From Flavobacterium pokkalii (GTDB lineage Bacteria > Bacteroidota > Bacteroidia > Flavobacteriales > Flavobacteriaceae): a stretch of 36,188 nucleotides of DNA. Location: contig NZ_NASZ01000033.1 of the NCBI RefSeq assembly GCF_014596575.1, positions 1 to 36,188 on the forward strand, read 5' to 3'. The notes under the pieces were generated by a model. It saw nothing but the letters and a program-made list of their open reading frames with translations, ran no database searches and had not been told where the DNA came from. Position numbers and translations under genes: made by a program. Below are positions 17,901-25,140 of the stretch, piece by piece; position 1 is the first letter of the stretch, and every line of letters starts with the position of its first letter.

Positions 17901-18635
17901 ATGAGTGCCATTACTCATCAATGGATGATGAATAGCCATAATTATTGTTTTGTCCTGATTTTTGTTTAAAATGCTTTCCAGTTCCTCAAAAAAAGCTTCA
18001 CGGGTTTTGATGTTACAATCGTCGTTGATGGTTGGAATTTTATCCCAATTTTCTAAAAACCATTCACTGTCAATGGTAATCAGGCAAAGGTTTTCGTTTA
18101 TTTTTAAATCATCAATCGGGCAACCGTCCGAAGGGAGAAAGCCTTTTTTGGAATCCAAATACTGAGTTACTATTTTTTGTTGACGTTTTAATCCCGTAAT
18201 GCCGGAATACCAATCGTGATTTCCGGGAATGAAAATAGTTTTTCCTTTGAAATTTTTGGAAATTGCCAATTGGTCAGTGAGTTTTTCATGCGCAAGTGCG
18301 TATGCTTTTTTATCTTTTTCATCAGGCATTCCTTTTGGGTAAATATTATCGCCTAAGAATAATAAAGTGGCATTTTTATCCGATTGTTGCAGTTGTTTTT
18401 GCAGTGCAGCAAGGATTTTTTGAGCGTTTTCCTGGTCGGCATTTCCGGCATCGCCAATTAAAAAAAAGCGATGGGCAATTTTTATGCTATCCTTGTCGTT
18501 TGTATTTGTGATTTTTTCGGAATTAGCACCTAATTGCAGTTGGTGTGTTGCACAGGAAAAGAGCGTTATCGAACCTAAAAAAGCAACGGAAAATATTTTA
18601 ATTTTGTTAAATCGCATAAGCAAAAACAATTTCAT
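14904..18635 (-). CDS. Metallophosphatase / kinase-like / outer-membrane beta-barrel fusion
   Basis: 1243 residues. The N-terminus is a lipoprotein-type signal (SITLFSC, Cys28); a start at 18617 (second Met) would give a more usual signal length. Residues about 55-370 are a calcineurin-like phosphoesterase: GDAG (61-64), GDN (95-97), GNHDW (138-142), HH (236-237), GHDH (312-315). Residues about 460-700 have kinase-like signatures: VMRALKK (Lys480), YLVEERP hinge, GDWDRHYDQW (Asp621) and PIPRDRDQAF (metal Asp in 646-648), recalling HipA/PI4K/Fam20-type loops. About 900-1243 is an Omp85/BamA-like barrel (GGDYDLRGFRNQRFLGNQ, final Phe as BAM signal). It should sit in the outer membrane. Phosphatase and barrel are clear; kinase activity is inferred. 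Divergent from the HD gene with 25 bases between. Confidence 0.85.
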   Translation of the reverse strand: MKLFLLMRFNKIKIFSVAFLGSITLFSCATHQLQLGANSEKITNTNDKDSIKIAHRFFLIGDAGNADQENAQKILAALQKQLQQSDKNATLLFLGDNIYPKGMPDEKDKKAYALAHEKLTDQLAISKNFKGKTIFIPGNHDWYSGITGLKRQQKIVTQYLDSKKGFLPSDGCPIDDLKINENLCLITIDSEWFLENWDKIPTINDDCNIKTREAFFEELESILNKNQDKTIIMAIHHPLMSNGTHGGQFSLEKQLFPLEQKIPLPVIGSFVNLLRKTSGVSPQDIQNKQYQILAKRIKTLLQDQKNVIVVSGHDHNLQYIENENIKQIISGAGSKSEAARAVFPNDFSYGNNGFATLTVFTNGKTVVQFFGMENNENKILFQKTLLEPQKTIVNNYATSFTKTTKSSVYNDEMTRKSMLHNFLFGKHYRDYYSTLIDVPVVALDTLFGGVNPLRAGGGHQSKSLRLEDSDGKEYVMRALKKSVSRFLQSVAFKDQYVENEFKNTYAENFLYDFYTTSHPYTPLAIGNLADPIGVLHSNPKLYYIPKQKTLGEFNADFGNELYLVEERPSDSQKDLKSFGKPEAIIGTYDLLENLQKDEKYSIDEAEYIKARLFDMLIGDWDRHYDQWRWAEYKIGDQVIYKPIPRDRDQAFSKYDGTLLSLLMNIPALRHMQSFKNDIKNVKWFNREPYPLDLALLKKASANDWIAQAKFIQENLSDTAIEAAFNNLPKEIQDKTISSIIEKLKSRKAQLNKYATEYNRVLQKTVLIVGTNKKDLFDIKPLSKNEVSISVFRIKKEGKELVYTKTFHKKTTKNIWIYGLDDEDIFEFNNAQKSVIKIKLIGGQNHDNYTISNGKNIRIIDFKTKKNSFDIDSKTKKLLTNDYETNFYNYQKPKYNAFSGLPGIGYNPDDGVKLGIVANYTVNHFKQNPYTLRHTFKANYFFATDGFELNYHLDVPKMIGKWNFRLDSQFTSPNFAINYFGFGNNTANSDEINGMNYNRVHVSMVKFAPKIERIGRFGSTLSFQIAYENFDVENTLGRFIAIPNIVNPDIFKNQQFAGATMQYSYENYDNTSLPTMGMGFMMAANWKMNLTNSKQNFPTLESKINFNHKIDRQGKLVLATLLKAKAILNNNFEFYQGAALGGDYDLRGFRNQRFLGNQSFFQSSDIRFTVGKIKNSIVPMSYGIFGGYDYGRVWLDGEDSNQWHQAVGGGLWLNGVNTVTARLSYFKATVNEEARIAFGLGFGF

Positions 18636-18660
18636 AATTTAGTAGTATAAAAATTTACCT

Positions 18661-19851
18661 ATGAACTTTACAGATCAAGTACAGGATTTTGTTTATAATT
18701 TACTCAAAGATAAACTTTCTAGTTCATTTTTATACCATAATTTTAACCATACTACTGATGTGGTTTCGGCCGTAAAAACGCTTGCGCAAAGCGAAAAATT
18801 GGATGAGAAAACTATTGAAATGCTGGTGGTTGCAGCCTGGTTTCATGATACAGGTTATGTAAACGAACCGGATAATCACGAAGAGGCAAGTGTGCAAATT
18901 GCAACCGAATTTTTAAAAGCTAATGGAAAATCCGAGGATTATATCGCGCAGGTAAGTGCTTTTATCCGGGCGACTGTTTATCATTATATTCCACAAAGTA
19001 TTGAAGAAAAAGTAATTAAAGATGCTGATTTCTTCCATTTTACTACCGAAAATTATTGTGATCGTTGTGAACTTTTAAGAAACGAATGGAAACATGTAAA
19101 GTGCAAACAGGTTTCGGATTTAGAATGGGCGCAGGAAAATTTAAACATGCTTACCCAATGTCATCAGTATTATACGGATTATGCAAAAGAAAACTGGCAG
19201 CCTTTGAAAGAAAAAAATATTCGCTTAATTCAGGAAAAAATCAACAAGATGGAAGAAGGAGCAACTCCTAAAAAAACTAAAAAAAATAAGGAAGCTAAGG
19301 CCGCTAAAGCCTCTAAACCTGATCGTGGGATTGATACCTTGTTTAGGGTAACTTTGAGCAATCACACCCGATTGAGTGGTATTGCCGATAGTAAAGCCAA
19401 TATTTTATTATCCGTAAATGCTATTATCATTTCGATCGCATTATCTACAATAGTGCCTAAATTAGACAGTCCGGGAAACGCTCATTTAGTGATTCCTACG
19501 TTTGTGATGCTTACTTTTAGTGTGATTTCTATCATTTTTGCCATTTTGTCCACGAGACCTAAAGTAACCAGTGGCACTTTTACCCGAAAAGACATTGAAG
19601 ACCGAAAAGTAAATTTGTTATTCTTTGGGAATTTTTACAAAATGCCATTGGATGAATACGAATGGGCAGTTAATGAAATGATGAACGACAATACTTATTT
19701 ATACAATTCGATGATTAAGGATTTGTATTTTTTGGGTGTTGTTCTCGAAAGGAAATACAAATTGCTCCGCATTACTTATAATATTTTTATGTTTGGAATT
19801 ATAGTGTCTTTCTTGGCTTTTTTCATCGCTTTTTACACTACCCGAATTTAA
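18661..19851 (+). CDS. HD phosphohydrolase fused to Pycsar-type transmembrane effector domain
   Basis: 396 residues. Residues 1-190 are an HD domain with HxxxH-type entry (His26/His30), HD pair His62-Asp63 in WFHDTGY, His73-Glu74, His108 and DAD at 121-123: the metal ligands expected of a nucleotide or (p)ppGpp/cyclic-nucleotide phosphohydrolase. A Lys/Ala-rich linker (about 198-219) leads to the DUF5706/PycTM region: RLSGIADSKANILLSVNAII, with hydrophobic helices near 246-268 and 275-300 and a last one near 372-392. In Pycsar defence this region senses cCMP/cUMP and disrupts the membrane. No cyclase lies nearby, so this may be a housekeeping nucleotide-signalling protein of Bacteroidota instead. 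The stop interlocks with that of the GAF gene. Confidence 0.87.
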   Translation: MNFTDQVQDFVYNLLKDKLSSSFLYHNFNHTTDVVSAVKTLAQSEKLDEKTIEMLVVAAWFHDTGYVNEPDNHEEASVQIATEFLKANGKSEDYIAQVSAFIRATVYHYIPQSIEEKVIKDADFFHFTTENYCDRCELLRNEWKHVKCKQVSDLEWAQENLNMLTQCHQYYTDYAKENWQPLKEKNIRLIQEKINKMEEGATPKKTKKNKEAKAAKASKPDRGIDTLFRVTLSNHTRLSGIADSKANILLSVNAIIISIALSTIVPKLDSPGNAHLVIPTFVMLTFSVISIIFAILSTRPKVTSGTFTRKDIEDRKVNLLFFGNFYKMPLDEYEWAVNEMMNDNTYLYNSMIKDLYFLGVVLERKYKLLRITYNIFMFGIIVSFLAFFIAFYTTRI

Positions 19852-22211
19852 TCCAAAGCACTTAATAATTCTTTGTACGTATAAGTTGTGTCTAAATTTT
19901 CATCGGTATTCATGACTTTGATTCGGATGGCTTTTAGTCCGTAAACGCCTTGTAATTCTTCGACTTCAAATTGTTCAATAGCAGGTTCTAAGATGTTTTT
20001 GAACTGCAGGAATTTGATGTATTTTAAATATTCAACTTCTTCGTATTGGTGCGAATAAACAATCGTAATTTTCTCTTTTTGCGTAATTCTTTCGTTGGTT
20101 CCTTTAATATGGGCTTTGTCAATACGTTTTTTAACTACTTCATAGCGGGCGTTGTAAGTGCCATCAACATCAAAACGTTTTTCGTCCATACGGAATCGGA
20201 TGGAAATTGGCGAACTGAAAACTAATATTAACGAACTGACTTCCAAATTATACGGCAAAACTTTTTTTAAGCGATGGTGTTCCAGTTCCATCTTGCATAA
20301 AGTTTGCAATTGCCACAATCTCAGGTTGTTTAAATACATTACATTAAAGGGTTGCGCAGGAGTAATGCTGGCACCAATATATAAATTGTGTTCTACACCA
20401 TCGGTTTTAAAGCGTTCGTAATAATGTGGAAAAATACTTTGCGCTTCGTTTTGTTCCTGATCTAAAACATCGGCCATTTTTTTATTGACGATAGCCATCG
20501 CTTCGTCAAATTGTTTTCGGGCCTGATAAAACAGTCCGGTTTTAATATCCAGATTTTCAAAATAGCTTGCAACCAAATTTTGATCTTCGGCGTCAATAAT
20601 CGAATTATTCAATAAAGGATGAATTTCTTTATCAATATAATTTTGAATTTGTTGTTCAGTATCGGCTTTTAATTCTTTTGTTAATTCGCCTAAAAAAGAA
20701 TGTATTTCAAATTTTTGTTGTTCTAACAAAGGAATTTTGCGTATGCTTTTTGATTTTTCAAAAATTCTCAAAATGCTTTCTAACTGATTTTTCAAATCTT
20801 CTTTTACCGTGTTGTTGCGGTGTTCGGAAGATTTATTAATATCAATTTGTCCGTAAAGCGGATAGACTTCTTTAAAAACAATTTCTTTAAAATTGTAGTT
20901 TGTATTGGAAGCGTTAGTTTGCAAATATTTTTGTGCTTCGGCTTTGAATTTCCAGTAAACACTGGAATGAATAGCCGTATATTCTCTTTGAATAACCGCT
21001 TCAATTTGATTTTGTAAATCGGTGTTGTAGCGCTCTAAAGTGTTGACAATATTAGGAAGTATTAAATTGAGATTGTTTGCATTAATACTGTTTAATTGTC
21101 GGGCAGTGCCTGAAACCAGCTCGATAACGCCCAGTAATTTGCCTTCTTTGGCAATAGGAGTAAAGATGCAGCTTTTAATATTTTGTTCTAATAATATTTG
21201 AGCAAAATTTTCATTTCCCGGAATTTGGGCAAAAGCCTCCACATTAGAAATGGTAAAAAGCTCCTGCGTTTCTAAAAGTTTGTTCAAAGAGCAGCCTAAA
21301 AAGGCATTGCAACAGGCTACTTCGGTTTTGTTTTGAAGTATAAAACTTCCCATTTTTGCTTTTTCAAAAGGCAATTTGGTAAATGTTTTTTCTTCATCGT
21401 TATACAAACTGATTCCGATTCTTAAATCAGGAATTTTGAAAAAAGATCTGAAAATGTTTTCTAAAGTATTATCGTTTTCTTCAGGATCTTTTTTACTTCT
21501 TAAAAGATTACTTTTTAGGTTGGAAATAGCACTTTCTTTAGTAGCATCAAAAAGGCTGATGATTCCAAAACCTTTTAAAACCCAGCTTTCCAAAGGGAAT
21601 TTTTCTTTCCACAGCGCCACATTTCCAAAGTTATCCATGAGTTCGTCTATGTCTTCCGAACTCAAATCCGGAGCTTCGGCTAAGGGATATATTTCTATAA
21701 AATCGGCGTTGTAAAGAATTCGATAATGATAGATTACACCATTGGCATCGGGGATATCGTAAAATAAAGGTTTGTTATAGTCAAAATTTTGTTTGTAATA
21801 AGCATTTAAGATTAGAATACAGCTTAAAACATAAAATTGGTCTTCGTTAAAATCACGGATGGTCAAGTCAAAATTTCCGGCGTTTTTTACAATTTTTTTG
21901 AACCTTTTGGTGTAATTGAAAGTTATATTCTGAAACGGAATAGTAACCGCCTTAATTTCATTATTAGTCAATGCCGTCGGGAATAAATCGGCAAGTAAAT
22001 TTTTAATAAGTTTTTTGTTGTCCGTAATTATAGCTAAATCTTCGATTCCGGTTCTAAATTCGGGAATATGTTCGATTTCTTTTAGTAACGATTTAGCGTA
22101 ATTAGAGCGGTAATCAACATCTGATAAGGCAATTTCTTCCAGTGTCTCAATGAGTTTATGAAAAGAAATAAGGGTTTTAAAAGGACTCTCTTTAAATAAA
22201 CGATGATTCAT
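19848..22211 (-). CDS. Large GAF-domain protein of unknown function
   Basis: 787 residues, no signal peptide or membrane helix, so cytoplasmic. A GAF-like domain is visible at about 260-390 (RIGISLYNDEEKTFTKLPFE, ELFTISNVEAFAQIPGNENF, IKSCIFTPIAKEGKLLGVIE). The flanking N-terminal (1-250) and C-terminal (400-787) parts are helical and match no family I know; there is no kinase, cyclase or output motif. It converges on the HD-PycTM gene with a shared TTAA stop overlap. GAF domains often bind cyclic nucleotides or other small ligands, so a signalling link with that neighbour is possible but only inferred from position. Confidence 0.75.
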   Translation of the reverse strand: MNHRLFKESPFKTLISFHKLIETLEEIALSDVDYRSNYAKSLLKEIEHIPEFRTGIEDLAIITDNKKLIKNLLADLFPTALTNNEIKAVTIPFQNITFNYTKRFKKIVKNAGNFDLTIRDFNEDQFYVLSCILILNAYYKQNFDYNKPLFYDIPDANGVIYHYRILYNADFIEIYPLAEAPDLSSEDIDELMDNFGNVALWKEKFPLESWVLKGFGIISLFDATKESAISNLKSNLLRSKKDPEENDNTLENIFRSFFKIPDLRIGISLYNDEEKTFTKLPFEKAKMGSFILQNKTEVACCNAFLGCSLNKLLETQELFTISNVEAFAQIPGNENFAQILLEQNIKSCIFTPIAKEGKLLGVIELVSGTARQLNSINANNLNLILPNIVNTLERYNTDLQNQIEAVIQREYTAIHSSVYWKFKAEAQKYLQTNASNTNYNFKEIVFKEVYPLYGQIDINKSSEHRNNTVKEDLKNQLESILRIFEKSKSIRKIPLLEQQKFEIHSFLGELTKELKADTEQQIQNYIDKEIHPLLNNSIIDAEDQNLVASYFENLDIKTGLFYQARKQFDEAMAIVNKKMADVLDQEQNEAQSIFPHYYERFKTDGVEHNLYIGASITPAQPFNVMYLNNLRLWQLQTLCKMELEHHRLKKVLPYNLEVSSLILVFSSPISIRFRMDEKRFDVDGTYNARYEVVKKRIDKAHIKGTNERITQKEKITIVYSHQYEEVEYLKYIKFLQFKNILEPAIEQFEVEELQGVYGLKAIRIKVMNTDENLDTTYTYKELLSALD

Positions 22212-22231
22212 CTTGATTTTTGTTTAGCTTA

Positions 22232-22239
22232 CAAAAATA
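22232..22239 (-). promoter_or_regulatory. -7 box of the GAF-protein gene
   Basis: The minus strand reads TATTTTTG (TAnnTTTG), 20 bases before the ATG at 22211. No TTG was seen at the normal distance. Confidence 0.5.
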
Positions 22240-22288
22240 GTGAATTATCCTGTTTGGACTGTTTTTATTTGAAATAGAAAAAGAGGTT

Positions 22289-22534
22289 TTAGTGTTGTTT
22301 TACCAAAATCTTTTTTTGATAAAAAGAAACCAAGGCTTCGTTCACTTCTTTTAATTCGGGAGTTAAATGGGTAATATCGCCTTCTTCGTCATTCGTTAAT
22401 TCCATTTGGCATACTGTGCATTTGTATTCTTTTAAATGATTAGTAATGTTTCTGGAGGTAACTATTTTATGTCCAAAAATGGCGCATAGAATCTTTTTAC
22501 CAGTAATCAGTGCTTTGAAATCTGTTAAATTCAT
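22289..22534 (-). CDS. Small zinc-ribbon-like protein
   Basis: 81 residues. Cys17 and FGHK at 20-23 precede CTVC in the middle of the chain, giving a Cys/His plus CxxC set that could bind one zinc ion. The arrangement recalls the DUF1660-type small protein found in bacteria and phages, but the match is loose. The rest is acidic and helical. It stands alone between NA37 and the GAF gene, and no function can be assigned. Confidence 0.6.
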   Translation of the reverse strand: MNLTDFKALITGKKILCAIFGHKIVTSRNITNHLKEYKCTVCQMELTNDEEGDITHLTPELKEVNEALVSFYQKKILVKQH

Positions 22535-22666
22535 AATAAAAAGTAGGTTAATTTTGTTTGGGAGTGATAAAAATAGAAAATTATAGATAAAAATACTTAA
22601 AAAATCGACTAAGTACGCTTTTTTGATAATTTCATAAGTATAAACTTATTTTTTTATTAAATGATT

Positions 22667-22703
22667 TAAAAAAAAATCTCCAACCGCCTAAGCGATTGGA
22701 GAT
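22667..22703 (-). terminator. Terminator of the NA37 gene
   Basis: A 12-bp stem (22676-22687 with 22692-22703, one G-U) around the loop CTAA is followed on the minus strand by the complement of a run of about nine A. It lies 27 bases past the stop of the nucleoid-associated protein gene. Confidence 0.88.
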
Positions 22704-22729
22704 GAATTAAGTAGTGAATTGTAAACTAA

Positions 22730-23788
22730 CTAGGATTTTTGCTCTTTATTGAAATAAACCAGATAGTAATACATTTGTTTTTCTTCGTCCCAGCCTTTTT
22801 CTACAAATTTTTCGGCACTTTCCGGATTAATAAAATCCATCTTAATCTGAATATTTGTGTCTAAATTGATTACGTTTTTGATTGATTTTCGGGCATCGCT
22901 AACGGCGGCATTGGCAATTGGGAATGAAGTGACATCCTCAATGCTGTATTTTTCGCCTTTATCAACTTTGTAGTTTTTAAATTCAGGAATCAAATCCGGA
23001 TTATCTAAAACTTCATTTAAGAACTCTGTTTCTTCAAATTCATCATTTTTAGCAAAATAATTCACCGAACGGTTCATGAACATAACTTCTTCTTTTTTGT
23101 CTTCGGCAGGGAAAACTACGTCTTTGGCAAAGTTTTGACAAAATTTCAAATACTTTTTGGTGATGAAGTTTTCGTCTTCAAAAGCATCTACTGAAAGGAA
23201 GTGTTCTAACCAATAACGGGCATCATAACGGTTGCTGTCCACGGTCAGGATTTTGTAACCTTCTTCTTTTTTATGATTAAAAATCAAACAGCCTTTGTCT
23301 AATTTATTCAAATTGATTCCCTGTTGTAAAATCATCTCCAAATTAGATTCTTTTTCTTCAAATTGCAGAAAATCTGTTTGCAATTCGCTTTTAAAGATTC
23401 CGATAGCGTCAACCGGCGTGTTATCGATGTTTACGTTAGTTAAATAAGTTACATAAACTTCTCCGTTTTTAATATGCGGATGATTGGATTGTTCAAAAAG
23501 ATGTTTGGTGATTTTTTTGGAAGTTTCATGTAAACTGCCCGGATTGTTAAAAATCTCAGAAGTGTATTTGTACATGTCATTATAATCCAAATCGACTTCG
23601 TGAGCAAACTGATAATAGTTTTCTTCTTTTTCACGAAATGGTTTCAGGAAAAATTCTTTGATAAGCGGAACAATTTCGTCCTGAAGGTTAAAAGGTTGTT
23701 CCGATAAAAAGATAGCTTCATTTCGGCTTTTATTTCCTACCCGGTGGATAGAAAGAGTCTCGATGTGTGCGTTGAATAGGTTGATCAT
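22730..23788 (-). CDS. Nucleoid-associated protein, NA37/YejK family
   Basis: 352 residues, close to the family's usual length (about 335-350). The N-terminus INLFNAHIETLSIHRVGNKS, the internal IFKSELQTDFLQ / ILQQGINLNKLDKGCLIF block and DSNRYDARYWLEHFLSV are characteristic of the 37-kDa nucleoid-associated (NdpA) family. These bind DNA weakly and associate with the nucleoid; the exact role is unknown. Cytoplasmic, acidic. It is followed by a strong terminator and preceded by a long hairpin in the gap to the next upstream gene, so it is probably a single-gene unit. Confidence 0.9.
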   Translation of the reverse strand: MINLFNAHIETLSIHRVGNKSRNEAIFLSEQPFNLQDEIVPLIKEFFLKPFREKEENYYQFAHEVDLDYNDMYKYTSEIFNNPGSLHETSKKITKHLFEQSNHPHIKNGEVYVTYLTNVNIDNTPVDAIGIFKSELQTDFLQFEEKESNLEMILQQGINLNKLDKGCLIFNHKKEEGYKILTVDSNRYDARYWLEHFLSVDAFEDENFITKKYLKFCQNFAKDVVFPAEDKKEEVMFMNRSVNYFAKNDEFEETEFLNEVLDNPDLIPEFKNYKVDKGEKYSIEDVTSFPIANAAVSDARKSIKNVINLDTNIQIKMDFINPESAEKFVEKGWDEEKQMYYYLVYFNKEQKS

Positions 23789-23810
23789 TTTTTGTGCTGT
23801 TTTTAGATGC

Positions 23811-23860
23811 GAGAGCCAAGAAAAAAGACAGTTTGTTGAGGTCTTTCATCTTGGCTCTTG
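23811..23860. other. Intergenic hairpin upstream of the NA37 gene
   Basis: GAGAGCCAAG (23811-23820) pairs with CTTGGCTCTT (23850-23859) over 9-10 bp, with an inner AAAGAC/GTCTTT stem separated by a small internal loop. No U-run follows on the minus strand; a T-run lies to the right at about 23867. It could end transcription or fold in the NA37 leader. Confidence 0.55.
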
Positions 23861-23884
23861 AATAAGTTTTTTTATCAGGTTATT

Positions 23885-24424
23885 CTAGTTCCAATTTTCT
23901 TCAAATCCGTAATCTTCGTAGCTGTCGTCTCCTTCAAACATATCCATGTCGTCATCGTCTAAGCCGTCTTCAAATTCGTCATAAAAATCATCTGCATTGT
24001 CTGCTTCAAAGTTTTTTTCCAAAGCTTCATCAGGCATTTCGCCATGAGCAAATAAAGTTTCCGGATAAGTGGCTCCGGCAGTTTGATCTTCAATTGCGGC
24101 AAGTTCTACTAAGAAAGTCCACATATTGATAAAATCATATACATAGATAATTTTAGTGTTTTCTTCGTCAAGAATATCCGAAAGTTTATAATCGCTCATG
24201 ATGCGTTGTTCTCCGGGAACATCGCCGGTGTCAAAAAGTGAAATTTCATCTTCCTGATTCCAGGTGTCATCACAAGTGTAAAAAGAAGCAACCTCCATAC
24301 CATCAAATCCAAAAGAATTAAAGATAGCGTTGTGTAAATCTTCTAATGTATCGTCTTCCAAGATGGCGATATCTCTGAAAATATCTTCTTCTGCGTCTAA
24401 GATTACTCTAAATTTATAAACCAT
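23885..24424 (-). CDS. PRiA4_ORF3-like protein with acidic tail
   Basis: 179 residues from the ATG of MVYKFRVILD. An earlier in-frame ATG at 24448 overlaps the -7 box and is rejected. The N-terminal ~120 residues match the plasmid pRiA4b ORF-3-like fold (YKFRVILDAEEDIFRDIAI, LHNAIFNSFGFDGMEVASFY, KLSDIL). The last ~45 residues are strongly acidic (Asp/Glu with a few aromatic residues). The family is often seen near mobile elements but is also chromosomal in Bacteroidota, and no transposase is present here. Function unknown. Confidence 0.85.
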   Translation of the reverse strand: MVYKFRVILDAEEDIFRDIAILEDDTLEDLHNAIFNSFGFDGMEVASFYTCDDTWNQEDEISLFDTGDVPGEQRIMSDYKLSDILDEENTKIIYVYDFINMWTFLVELAAIEDQTAGATYPETLFAHGEMPDEALEKNFEADNADDFYDEFEDGLDDDDMDMFEGDDSYEDYGFEENWN

Positions 24425-24445
24425 AATCGTCATTTTTATAAAAGC

Positions 24446-24476
24446 CAAAGGTACATTTAATCCTTTTTAATCCCAA
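24446..24476 (-). promoter_or_regulatory. Complete Bacteroidota promoter of the PRiA4_ORF3-like gene
   Basis: On the minus strand TTG (24474-24476) is followed by 20 bases and TACCTTTG (24446-24453). The -7 box ends 21 bases before the ATG at 24424 and overlaps the upstream ATG at 24448, which decides the start in favour of 24424. Confidence 0.72.
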
Positions 24477-24497
24477 TGCGATTTGTGAAATTTTATC

Positions 24498-24518
24498 AAA
24501 AAAACAGCGAGAGTTTTG
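24498..24518 (-). terminator. Weak terminator after the HPP gene
   Basis: CAAAAC pairs with GTTTT around a 7-base loop (about 24500-24518), then seven U on the minus strand. The stem is short and A/U-rich, so support is limited. Confidence 0.35.
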
Positions 24519-24526
24519 GTTGTGAA

Positions 24527-25129
24527 TTAGTTGCCTTTTATCAGCCGTTTGATACTTCTTAAATAGCGTTTGTGATAGGTGCTGTGTGCCGGGTATCTTC
24601 GGCTGGATGTCATGTTGTTAAAAAATAAGGCGGTAAATAGCAGGATAAGCACTCCGGTTAAAACCGGCGATAGAACATACCAATAGCCTAAAGCTTTAAT
24701 TTTTTGTGTTCCAATGATAGCAATCAAAGCTGTAGCTCCTCCGGGCGGATGCAGGGTTTTGGTTATTTGCATCATCACAATCGATAAGGAAACAGCCAGA
24801 GGCGCAGCAATAAATATAGTATCCGGAAATAATTGATGAACAGTCACTCCGATAAAAGCTGAAATTAAGTGTCCTCCAACCAAATTCCGGGGTTGGGAAA
24901 ATGGACTTTCGATGATTCCATATACTAAAACGCTCGAAGCGCCAAAAGAACCTATTAAATAGACCACATCCTGATGTGAGAATTGCTGGCTTTGGAAATA
25001 GGCAATCAGTCCGATGCCGACAAAGGAGCCTAAAAAGGACCAAAATTGTTCTTTGTAGTCAATTAAAGTTTCTTTGTAAAGGATGTAACGGGTTTTGCGG
25101 TAGCTGCGTTTGATTTTGCGTGTTGGCAT
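24527..25129 (-). CDS. HPP-family integral membrane protein
   Basis: 200 residues. Four hydrophobic segments follow a basic cytoplasmic N-terminus of about 30 residues. The family signature HPPGGATA is at 127-134, with the second conserved block SQPRNLVGGH at 78-87. Plant and cyanobacterial relatives have been linked to nitrite transport, but the bacterial role is not settled. It starts 11 bases after the stop of the ClC gene on the same strand, so the two membrane proteins are almost certainly one operon, suggesting related anion handling. Confidence 0.9.
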   Translation of the reverse strand: MPTRKIKRSYRKTRYILYKETLIDYKEQFWSFLGSFVGIGLIAYFQSQQFSHQDVVYLIGSFGASSVLVYGIIESPFSQPRNLVGGHLISAFIGVTVHQLFPDTIFIAAPLAVSLSIVMMQITKTLHPPGGATALIAIIGTQKIKALGYWYVLSPVLTGVLILLFTALFFNNMTSSRRYPAHSTYHKRYLRSIKRLIKGN

Positions 25130-25140
25130 GATTTTAAAAT

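Noticed and set aside
23885..24424. PRiA4_ORF3-like gene as part of a mobile element
   Set aside because: No transposase, terminal repeats or composition shift around it, and it has a native-type promoter.
24425..24448. Upstream ATG of the PRiA4_ORF3-like gene
   Set aside because: It overlaps the -7 promoter box, so it cannot be translated from that transcript.
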